A stretch of DNA of 12,189 nucleotides from CAZAQS01 sp964486825 (GTDB taxonomy: Bacteria; Chloroflexota; Anaerolineae; Anaerolineales; UBA4823), in NCBI GenBank assembly GCA_964486825.1, contig CAZAQS010000133.1, forward strand, positions 1 to 12,189. Reading direction: 5' to 3'. The notes beneath the pieces are model-generated. The model worked only from the letters and a program-made list of their open reading frames with translations. It searched no databases and was not told the origin of the DNA. The translations under genes were made by a program, and so were the position numbers. Below, one piece after another: positions 5,741 through 12,189 of the stretch (position 1 is the first letter of the stretch; every line of letters starts with the position of its first letter).

Positions 5741-6178
5741 ATGCTGAAAGAATTCCGAGACTTTGCCATGCGCGGCAATGTGATTGACCTGGCTGTTGGG
5801 ATTATGATCGGCGCCGCTTTCAATCAAATCGTCAACTCGTTTGTTAACGATATCCTCATGCCACCCATCGGCTTGCTGGTAGATGAAACAGACTTCTCTA
5901 ACTTGTATATCAGCTTGTCTGGTGAAACTTACCCTAGCCTGTCAGCCGCTCAAGAAGCTGGCGCGGCCACGCTCAACTACGGTTTATTCATCAACAATTT
6001 GATCGACTTCATGATCATTGCTTTTATCCTATTCCTGATCGTACGCCAGGTGAACAGGATTAAAAGCCGGGTCGAACCCGAACGAGTAGAAAGCCCTACC
6101 GTAAAGGACTGCCCGTACTGTTATTCCGCTATTCCGATCAAGGCCACTCGCTGTCCCAACTGTACCTCGGAGGTCTGA
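5741..6178 (+). CDS. mscL: large-conductance mechanosensitive channel with C-terminal zinc ribbon
   Basis: A 145-residue channel of the cytoplasmic membrane that opens under high membrane tension to release solutes during osmotic downshock. The N-terminus MLKEFRDFAMRGNVIDLAVGIMIGAAF is the classic S1/TM1 signature. TM1 spans about 15-45, followed by a periplasmic-side loop (47-80, DETDFSNLYISLSG...), then TM2 at about 81-102 (LFINNLIDFMIIAFILFLIV). After a short charged linker the C-terminus carries CPYC (124-127) and CPNC (138-141), a likely zinc ribbon in place of the helical bundle seen in E. coli MscL; this variant is known in several phyla. The start ATG 5741 has a strong AAAGGAGA with ideal spacing. 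An in-frame extension to 5660 has no family similarity. It is divergent from the gene at 5632 and convergent with the glycosyltransferase. Confidence 0.96.
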   Translation: MLKEFRDFAMRGNVIDLAVGIMIGAAFNQIVNSFVNDILMPPIGLLVDETDFSNLYISLSGETYPSLSAAQEAGAATLNYGLFINNLIDFMIIAFILFLIVRQVNRIKSRVEPERVESPTVKDCPYCYSAIPIKATRCPNCTSEV

Positions 6179-6200
6179 ATAAAGGGCTCCGAATGCTGGC

Positions 6201-6914
6201 TTAGCGAGCTGATCTTCGCAAGACCATCCAGGCACGCAAGACATCGGTTAACATCTTGACTTTAAAACTCACTGAACTCCAACCTTTCCTTCTCAATTGT
6301 GTTGGATGAGTTACACCCCGCATTGGAACGGTCTGCACTGGCCATCCCATTCTCTTCGCCTGGATTGTTAACGCAGTTTCGAAACCATATCCCGCCGCGG
6401 CTTCCATGGATAGCCCATTTATCAGCTCTGCCATTACACACCGTTGTCCTGTTAGCCAAGGTGTCAGGCGGTGAGAAAGGTCAGAGATCCAGCGTCCATG
6501 TTCGAATAATCCCATGCTCATGCCTGCTTGCCGGTTGAGTACAGGTAACACCAAGTCCCGGATATGATCCGGATCTAAATTGATCAGGTCGGCATCCAAA
6601 AAAAGCAGCAGCGGATCCGTGGCAGCTTTGCAGCCATCGATGATTGCCTGCCCTTTACCCTGGTTCGTAGGATGGCGGATCACCTGAACAGGGACGTTGG
6701 GACAAGCTGCTGCCAGCGCTTCTTCCGCAGTTCCATCTGTTGAACCATCATCGACGACGATGATCTCGCGGACGAATTCCACCTGGCAAACCGCCCGAAC
6801 AACTGCACCAATCCTGCCAGCCTCGTTATAGGCAGGGATTATCACCGCTACTGCAGCCAGGGTGTAAGCCGTTGGGATATCATACCTGATGGTTTCGGCT
6901 TTCACTGTATACAT
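6201..6914 (-). CDS. family 2 glycosyltransferase
   Basis: A 237-residue GT-A fold enzyme that should transfer a sugar from a nucleotide-sugar donor. It begins AVAVIIPAYNEAGRIGAVV (21-39), followed by REIIVVDDGSTDGT (49-62, nucleotide-binding Asp), HPTNQGKGQAI (81-91) and LLFLDADL (103-110) with the D-A-D metal/UDP motif. GRWISDLSHRLTPWLTGQRC (140-159) resembles the conserved acceptor-side block of small soluble GT2 enzymes acting on glycolipid or phosphoglycerate-type acceptors. No membrane segment is apparent, so it is probably cytosolic or membrane-peripheral. Donor and acceptor cannot be assigned. Start choice: ATG 6914 has AGGGG 10 nt upstream, while GTG 6920 would be only 4 nt from it; two residues differ. 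Its stop lies 22 bp from the convergent mscL stop. Confidence 0.85.
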   Translation of the reverse strand: MYTVKAETIRYDIPTAYTLAAVAVIIPAYNEAGRIGAVVRAVCQVEFVREIIVVDDGSTDGTAEEALAAACPNVPVQVIRHPTNQGKGQAIIDGCKAATDPLLLFLDADLINLDPDHIRDLVLPVLNRQAGMSMGLFEHGRWISDLSHRLTPWLTGQRCVMAELINGLSMEAAAGYGFETALTIQAKRMGWPVQTVPMRGVTHPTQLRRKGWSSVSFKVKMLTDVLRAWMVLRRSAR

Positions 6915-7066
6915 TTTCACGCAACCCCTAATTTTTTGTAAACCTTTCGATATCTAATCTTTGAAATGGGAAGAAAAATACAACCTGTTTCCCCCTTGAG
7001 TAGGTCATTTTCAAACCCTATCCCATAACTTGATTGTAGTATATTCCAGAAAAAATGCAAGATGAC

Positions 7067-7115
7067 CTTTGGGGGACGATTTTAGATCTACATGAGGTGC
7101 AATCCGACCCCAAAG
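7067..7115. repeat. 8-bp perfect inverted repeat in the GT2/alaS intergenic region
   Basis: CTTTGGGG (7067-7074) and CCCCAAAG (7108-7115) are exact reverse complements 33 bases apart, in the 299-bp divergent region 6915-7213. It lies upstream of the -10 box proposed for alaS, so it is more likely a protein-binding dyad or part of an upstream leader than part of the alaS mRNA. No T-box features were seen. Confidence 0.3.
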
Positions 7116-7135
7116 CTTCTACCTCGATCCACCGT

Positions 7136-7153
7136 CCTTGGTATAATTCAAGG
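7136..7153 (+). promoter_or_regulatory. alaS -10 box inside a short dyad
   Basis: TATAAT at 7142-7147 sits within CCTTG (7136-7140) / CAAGG (7149-7153). The predicted start near 7154 leaves about 60 nt before the alaS ATG. The -35 is not recognisable. Dyad symmetry centred on a -10 box is what a repressor operator could look like, but the arms are short and chance is possible. Confidence 0.4.
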
Positions 7154-7213
7154 TCATAGGGCTTCATCCAGGAATAGGCCCATTGGTAAACCCTTAAGTG
7201 TTGCGGAGTGTAC

Positions 7214-9958
7214 ATGATCCCCCCTACCTATACCGGCGCCCAGATACGCCAGACCTTCATTGATTTTTTTGTCGAAAAAGGCCATACTTTCGTCCCCTCT
7301 TCATCTTTGATACCCGGTGGAGACGCCACGTTGCTTTTCACGAACGCAGGCATGGTGCAGTTCAAGGATGTTTTCCTGGGTACAGACCGGAGGCCCTATA
7401 GCCGGGCTGCCAATTCCCAGAAATGCTTACGTGTTGCAGGAAAGCACAACGATCTAGAGGATGTCGGGCAGGATGACAGCCATCACACCTTTTTTGAGAT
7501 GCTGGGCAACTGGTCATTTGGCGACTATTATAAAAAGGAAGCCATTACCTGGGCATGGGAGCTGCTCACTGAGGTTTGGGGTTTGCCCAAAGAGCGGCTG
7601 TACGCAACCTGCTTCGAGGATGAAAAAGGCGAGATCGAACGCGACGACGAGGCTGCCGGACACTGGCGGCAGCAACCCGGCATGGATCCTTCCCATGTGC
7701 TCTTCTTCGGGCGCAAAGACAATTTCTGGGAAATGGCAGAAACAGGCCCATGCGGACCTTGCAGCGAGATCCATATGGACCTGGGTCCCGAGTTTTGTGA
7801 CCAGAAGGATATCCCCGGTCACATTTGTGGCGTCAACACCTGCGCTCGTTACCTGGAGCTATGGAACCTGGTGTTCATCCAGTATAACCGGACAGGCCCG
7901 CGTGAGCTCGAACCCTTACCGGCTACGCACGTCGATACAGGCATGGGCCTCGAGCGGATTGTCTCAGTATTGCAAGGTGTTTACTCCTCCTATAAGACGG
8001 ATCTGCTCAGCCCGCTGATGGACGCCATCCAGGCGCTTACAGAGGATGATCCTGAAGAGCGCCAGGCCAACCTGACCCCCTACCGGGTCATATCCGACCA
8101 CACTCGTGCAGCTGCATTCCTGATCGCCGATGGTGTGGTTCCTGGAAATACCGGCCGCAACTATGTTTGCCGGATGATCGTCCGCCGGGCCGCTCGCTTC
8201 GGGGCCAAGATCGGCCTGAACAAACCTTTCCTTGCTCGAATCGCTGACGTGGTCGTCAATGGATATGGCGAGTTTTACCCGGAATTACAGCGTAACCGGC
8301 AGGCGATCCTGGACAGCCTGACCCGTGAAGAAAAACGGTTCCAGCATACCCTGGATGCGGGGGTTGCCAAGTTAGAAACCCTGCTCAGCCGTCTCAAATC
8401 CGGCACGGGCCAGGCTCTACCTGGAGAACAAGCTTTTGACCTGTACGCTACCTATGGGCTACCGCTCGAGATCACCCGCGATATCGCCCGTGAGCATGGC
8501 CTGGAGGTCGACGAGGCTGGTTTCATCAATTCTATGGAGGAACATAGAATAGCATCTGGAGCAGGGGAGGCTTTTGGGGAGCTGGGCGGCGAACAGGTCA
8601 ATGTCTACAGGGCGTTGCTATCCCGGCTGCACGAAGATAAGCTTCTCGAGAGCGGGACGGTGGAGTACAACCCGTATAATGAGCTGGAAGTGGAGGGCAC
8701 GCTCCTGGCAATCCTGAGGGATGGTGAACCGGTCGATGGCGCCCATCCAGGTGACAAAGTCGAGGTCTTATTGCCTCGCACCTGCTTCTACGTGGAGGCA
8801 GGCGGGCAGGTTTCGGATACAGGCGTTATCATCTCCCATCCTTCCAATAAGGATATTTGGGAGATCCGTATCGATGGGGTGCATAAGCCGGCTGCAGGGG
8901 TTATCGTGCATACTGGAGAGGTGGTTCGGGGCAAGCCCCAGGCCGGGGATATGGCCTTAGCTCTGGTGGATGCCACGCGCAGGCGGGATATCATGCGCAA
9001 CCATACTGCCACGCATCTGTTACATGCCGAGCTGCGCGCCATCCTGGGCGACCATGCTCGCCAGGCTGGTTCCCTGGTTGCTCCGGATAGGTTGCGATTT
9101 GACTTTACGCACCCGGAGGCGCTTACCGCGCAGCAACTGGAGCGCATCGAAGCCAATGTTAACCAACACATCCTGGCCAATTACAAGCTCGATATTCGAC
9201 ACAAGCCTCTCCAGGAAGCCATGCGCGAAGGCGCCATGGCCCTTTTCGGTGAGAAATATGGCGAGCAGGTGCGAACCATCACGATTGGCGCCGCCGAGCC
9301 CTTCTCTTACGAGCTTTGCGGCGGTACGCACGTGGATGAGACCGGTGATATTGGAGTTTTCCTGATCATTTCTGAGGGCAGCGCAGCGGCAGGCATCCGG
9401 AGAATCGAGGCCGTTACCGGCCGGAAAGCCTATGAGTTAGTTCAGCGCCGTTTCCGCCTTTTAAAAGAGGCCTCCGGTATTTTGAGCGTGTCTCCAGAAG
9501 AGGTACCTCACAAGCTTAACGCTGTGCTACACCAACTTAACACAGAGCAGAAACAGGCTTCAACCATCCGCCGTGAGCTGGCAAAACTTGAATTTGACAG
9601 GCAACTGGAAGAACCACAAAAAGTCAAAGGTATACCCGTTCTGGCGATGGTTTTAGGAGGTGCAGACGTCGATACTTTACGGCAAATGGCAGATCGCTTT
9701 CGCCAGCGCCATCCGAGCGGGGTGGCTGTGTTGGGTAGCGTCTCGGATGGACGACCCTTGCTCATCGCAGCGGTCACCGAAGACCTGGTCCAACGCGGAT
9801 TGCATGCAGGGGAACTTGTAAAGTTCGTCGCGGGTCCCTTGGGCGGTGGCGGTGGAGGCAAGCCCACCCTGGCGCAGGCAGGGGGAAAAGACGCTGCCAG
9901 GCTTGAAGAAGTTTTGGCAAGCGTGCCGGGTTGGGTAGAAGGACAGCTGCAATCCTGA
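7214..9958 (+). CDS. alaS: alanine--tRNA ligase
   Basis: Cytoplasmic class II synthetase that charges tRNA-Ala and edits mischarged Ser/Gly; 914 residues, slightly longer than E. coli AlaS. The catalytic domain opens with YTGAQIRQTFIDFFVEKGH, then LLFTNAGMVQFKDVFLG, KCLRVAGKHNDLEDVG and HHTFFEMLGNWSFGDY. The middle tRNA-recognition domain follows (about 250-460). The editing domain holds the zinc set H597-x3-H601 (9002-9016) and C702-x3-H706 (9317-9331, CGGTH). The C-terminal DHHA1 part ends with GPLGGGGGGKPTLAQAGGKD. All expected domains are intact. ATG 7214 is chosen because GGAG at 7205-7208 has 5-nt spacing; a GTG at 7208 overlaps that Shine-Dalgarno. The next gene starts 13 bp after the stop, so they are probably cotranscribed. 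Confidence 0.98.
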   Translation: MIPPTYTGAQIRQTFIDFFVEKGHTFVPSSSLIPGGDATLLFTNAGMVQFKDVFLGTDRRPYSRAANSQKCLRVAGKHNDLEDVGQDDSHHTFFEMLGNWSFGDYYKKEAITWAWELLTEVWGLPKERLYATCFEDEKGEIERDDEAAGHWRQQPGMDPSHVLFFGRKDNFWEMAETGPCGPCSEIHMDLGPEFCDQKDIPGHICGVNTCARYLELWNLVFIQYNRTGPRELEPLPATHVDTGMGLERIVSVLQGVYSSYKTDLLSPLMDAIQALTEDDPEERQANLTPYRVISDHTRAAAFLIADGVVPGNTGRNYVCRMIVRRAARFGAKIGLNKPFLARIADVVVNGYGEFYPELQRNRQAILDSLTREEKRFQHTLDAGVAKLETLLSRLKSGTGQALPGEQAFDLYATYGLPLEITRDIAREHGLEVDEAGFINSMEEHRIASGAGEAFGELGGEQVNVYRALLSRLHEDKLLESGTVEYNPYNELEVEGTLLAILRDGEPVDGAHPGDKVEVLLPRTCFYVEAGGQVSDTGVIISHPSNKDIWEIRIDGVHKPAAGVIVHTGEVVRGKPQAGDMALALVDATRRRDIMRNHTATHLLHAELRAILGDHARQAGSLVAPDRLRFDFTHPEALTAQQLERIEANVNQHILANYKLDIRHKPLQEAMREGAMALFGEKYGEQVRTITIGAAEPFSYELCGGTHVDETGDIGVFLIISEGSAAAGIRRIEAVTGRKAYELVQRRFRLLKEASGILSVSPEEVPHKLNAVLHQLNTEQKQASTIRRELAKLEFDRQLEEPQKVKGIPVLAMVLGGADVDTLRQMADRFRQRHPSGVAVLGSVSDGRPLLIAAVTEDLVQRGLHAGELVKFVAGPLGGGGGGKPTLAQAGGKDAARLEEVLASVPGWVEGQLQS

Positions 9959-9971
9959 GACTGAAGGTAGC

Positions 9972-11489
9972 ATGAAAACCCAGATCCTCCAGCTGGAGCC
10001 CCATGACGACGTTATCTCAACGCGGGATAAGATGGGTTGGGGACAGGCAGCCCGGATTGTTCTGGTCTGGCCGAAGAGAGAACGCATCCTGGTGCGCAAG
10101 CTGGATTTGCTGCTCCTCAACCGGCATGCGATTAAGATGGGAGCCCAGCTTGCGCTGGTTACGGATGATCGAGATGTCCGCTATAACGCCCGCCAACTGG
10201 CCATCCCCGTATTCAAAAATCAGCGTCAGGCCCGGAACCCCCGCTGGAGGGCTGGCAGGCGGCCGCCACGCTCCATTGAGCGGCGACGACCCAGGCCCGA
10301 TTTTGCTGTTTTGCGCAAGGAGATCTACCCGGCGAGTACAGCCTGGTATAACCTTCCAACTGCACGGCGGGGTTTTCACGCTGTCAGCATTTTTGCAGCC
10401 CTGGCCTTACTTTCGCTCGTCATCCCTGCTGCCAGCATTACCTTGCAACCCCAAACCACCAGCCAGGAGATCCGTATACCCGTCTCAGCCAATCCGTCCA
10501 CCAAGGCAGTTAACTTAAGTGGGGATCTTCCTGCTACCCCGGTAAGGATTATCGTAGAAGGTTCCGAATTTATCGCGGCTTCGGGAAGCCTGGCAGTGCC
10601 GGAGAAATCCAGTTTTGGGCGTGTCGAATTTACGAATATGACGGACAAGGTGGTCAATATCCCTAAAGGATTGGTGGTGACTACACTTCCTGGGGAGGGA
10701 CGAGAGCCAATTCGCTTTACGACCACCGTTTCGGTCAATGTGCCTGGGGGAGAAACTGCCCTCATAAGTGTACGCAGCCTGGCAGCGGGGAAGGATGGGA
10801 ATGTCCAGGCTGGCGAGATAATTGCAATTGAAGGGTCGCTTGGGCTCAGGCTCTCCGTTACCAACCCAACTCCTACCAGTGGAGGAAGCGAGCAGGTTGT
10901 CAACGCTCCTACCCTGCAGGATGCAAAGAAACTGCATGAAGTCCTGTATGCCAGACTGCAACAAGCTGCAGAGAGGCAGTTGTACGAAGGTGATCACATT
11001 CGGGGGGTTTTTCCGATCGATTCGTCCCTGGTCCTGGTCTCCGTCTTACAAGAGATCTATGACCCCCCTCTGCAGGATGGGATCTTCACCCACCCAGCAG
11101 AAAAGCTGGGTTTAACGATGCGCCTGGAGTTTCAGGGAATCGAGGTATCCAACCAGGATTTACGAGGTTTAGCGAACCTCATCCTGGATGCAAACCTGCC
11201 CGACGGTTACCTTCCCATCCATACAACTTTGGAAATAGAGCACCTGACCAGGCCCCTGCTGGATGAAGAATTGACTGCTCGTTGGCGGATCGAAGCACGC
11301 CGTACTCTTAAATCCGTTGTTGATGAGCGCCAGGTACAGGAGCTTGTGCGTGGCTTAACGCCCGACCAGGCAGCTTCCACGCTCCAGGCAGAACTGCCCG
11401 TGGAAGAGGAAGTGGATATCCAGTTGGCTCCCCAATGGTGGCCACGCCTGCCCATCCTGCCATTCCGAATAGAGGTATTCCTACCCTAA
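9972..11489 (+). CDS. single-pass membrane protein with baseplate-J-like extracellular domain
   Basis: A 505-residue protein with a clear three-part layout. Residues 1-82 are a small predicted cytosolic module (HDDVISTRDKMGW, RIVLVWPKRERILVRKLDLLLLNRHAIKMGAQLALVTDD, ARQLAIPVF). Residues 83-117 are strongly Arg-rich. Residues 136-158 are one hydrophobic segment (FHAVSIFAALALLSLVIPAASI); the positive-inside rule puts the C-terminus outside. Residues 165 to about 310 are beta-rich and resemble Baseplate_J/gp47-type sequence, for example GRVEFTNMTDKVVNIPKGLVVTT, then VSVNVPGGETALISVRSLAAGKDGNVQAGEI. An alpha/beta tail follows to 505, ending in Trp/Pro-rich LAPQWWPRLPILPFRIEVFLP. No phage or injection-system genes are nearby. 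Proteins with this arrangement occur in Chloroflexota, and I know of no assigned function. GAAGGT lies just before the start; it is probably translated from the alaS transcript. Confidence 0.75.
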   Translation: MKTQILQLEPHDDVISTRDKMGWGQAARIVLVWPKRERILVRKLDLLLLNRHAIKMGAQLALVTDDRDVRYNARQLAIPVFKNQRQARNPRWRAGRRPPRSIERRRPRPDFAVLRKEIYPASTAWYNLPTARRGFHAVSIFAALALLSLVIPAASITLQPQTTSQEIRIPVSANPSTKAVNLSGDLPATPVRIIVEGSEFIAASGSLAVPEKSSFGRVEFTNMTDKVVNIPKGLVVTTLPGEGREPIRFTTTVSVNVPGGETALISVRSLAAGKDGNVQAGEIIAIEGSLGLRLSVTNPTPTSGGSEQVVNAPTLQDAKKLHEVLYARLQQAAERQLYEGDHIRGVFPIDSSLVLVSVLQEIYDPPLQDGIFTHPAEKLGLTMRLEFQGIEVSNQDLRGLANLILDANLPDGYLPIHTTLEIEHLTRPLLDEELTARWRIEARRTLKSVVDERQVQELVRGLTPDQAASTLQAELPVEEEVDIQLAPQWWPRLPILPFRIEVFLP

Positions 11490-11543
11490 AGGCATACCCG
11501 GTGAAAAAAGCCCTGAACTTACCCGGAAATTTAAACCCATCAT

Positions 11544-12189
11544 TCACAACGCCCGTTCCAATATCCCCAGCATCTCCTCTTGTGTTAACTGGATCGGGTT
11601 GCCTTTCATACTGCTCGCCCGGGCTGATTTCTCAACAAGAACTGGAAAATGCTCCTCCCGTACACCATATTCGTTGAGGTAAGGGATATCCAGCATATCT
11701 ACCAGGTTACCGACCCAACGCACACCATCAATGGCGCGTGCTTTTTCATCTCCGATCAACAGACTGCCGATCTCCCTATAGCGACCTAATACAGGGCTGT
11801 CTGCCTGGCGTTCCTCCAACGCCGACAGGTTAGCGTCCATCACATAGGGTAGCAGACGGGCACAAACGACGCCGTGTGGGATTGGGAACATGCCTCCGAG
11901 AGGCCCTGCAAATCCATGTACTCCCCCTAAGGTTGTATTCGCCATTGCCATACCACCAAGCAGGCTGGCCAGAGCCATTTTTTCACGTGCATTCCGGTCA
12001 GCAGGCTCGCGATGCAGCGCCGGCAGCGCTTGCGCCGCGCACCGGATGCCCTCTCGAGCCAGTGCATCGGCAATTGGATTAGCCTTTACCGATACGAACG
12101 GCTCGATCAATTGGGTCAATGCATCCAGGCCGGTACTGGCTGTGATATCTGCAGGTAGGTCGTAGGTTAGCTCTGGATCGACCAGCGCC
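11544..12189 (-). CDS. iron-type alcohol dehydrogenase / maleylacetate-reductase-like, N-terminus outside window
   Basis: C-terminal about 214 residues of a group III (Fe-ADH) dehydrogenase; the frame is open to the window edge, so the nucleotide-binding half is not visible. It begins ALVDPELTYDLPADITASTGLDALTQLIEPFVS, the expected strand/helix pair. The metal-ligand Asp is at 12123-12125. The second usual ligand His of DALTH is Gln here (12111-12113). The other two ligand His are present: GVHGF (His 11916-11918) and PHG (His 11874-11876). The active-site-associated His four residues after the first of these is Gly (VHGFAGPLGG). The DALTQLIEP and VHGFAGPLGG pattern belongs, as far as I recall, to a maleylacetate-reductase-like branch of the superfamily, so the changes are probably subfamily traits. 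Substrate unknown. It is convergent with the baseplate-J-like gene, 54 bp apart. Confidence 0.88.
   Translation of the reverse strand, partial: ALVDPELTYDLPADITASTGLDALTQLIEPFVSVKANPIADALAREGIRCAAQALPALHREPADRNAREKMALASLLGGMAMANTTLGGVHGFAGPLGGMFPIPHGVVCARLLPYVMDANLSALEERQADSPVLGRYREIGSLLIGDEKARAIDGVRWVGNLVDMLDIPYLNEYGVREEHFPVLVEKSARASSMKGNPIQLTQEEMLGILERAL

Noticed and set aside
9508..10379. Minus-strand frames opposite the alaS 3' end and the next gene
   Set aside because: They are antisense to strongly supported genes, lack ribosome sites and show no conserved motifs.
9972..11489. Prophage or contractile injection system at the baseplate-J-like gene
   Set aside because: No sheath, tube, spike, tail-fibre, terminase or integrase genes flank it, and the protein carries its own TM anchor; neighbours are housekeeping genes.
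1..12189. CRISPR array, rRNA, insertion sequence or integrase
   Set aside because: No regularly spaced direct repeats, rRNA-like sequence, or transposase/integrase motifs were found on either strand.

Overview
The window looks like part of a bacterial, probably metagenome-derived, draft chromosome from Chloroflexota, most likely Anaerolineae. This placement is inferred from several traits, not from a marker gene. They are a lipoprotein with a long Thr/Pro-rich spacer, a MscL with a C-terminal zinc ribbon, a LysW-like mini-protein, and a single-pass membrane protein with a baseplate-J-like ectodomain directly behind alaS. A 10-N scaffold gap and an adjacent fold-back carrying variant bases point to an assembly from a mixed-strain population.

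Layout, left to right. Positions 1-780 (+) hold the 3' part of malQ, damaged by the fold-back and gap. Positions 830-1768 (-) encode a secreted lipoprotein with a CBM9-like domain. Positions 1994-2494 (+) encode a GNAT acetyltransferase, followed at 2524-2749 by a Nudix hydrolase gene that has lost its core by internal deletion. A leftward block then runs from 5632 to 2846. It holds a membrane protein with a spermidine-synthase-like domain (5632-4067), a Lit-like DUF1461 membrane protein overlapping it by ATGA (4070-3363), and a 63-residue LysW-like zinc-ribbon protein (3037-2846) behind a 325-bp non-coding leader that can fold into competing structures.

mscL (5741-6178, +) is divergent from the leftward block and convergent with a family 2 glycosyltransferase (6914-6201, -). 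alaS (7214-9958, +) is followed after 13 bp by the baseplate-J-like membrane protein (9972-11489), which looks like an operon. The window ends in the C-terminal part of an iron-type alcohol dehydrogenase (12189-11544, -).

Most genes are housekeeping or envelope functions: glycogen or maltodextrin metabolism, tRNA charging, osmotic protection, lipoprotein and envelope modification. No mobile element, CRISPR array, rRNA or tRNA was recognised. The points most worth following are the structured leader of the LysW-like gene, the unusual acidic C-terminus of that protein, the baseplate-J-like membrane protein paired with alaS, and the Nudix deletion. The malQ inverted repeat is best explained as an assembly artefact.
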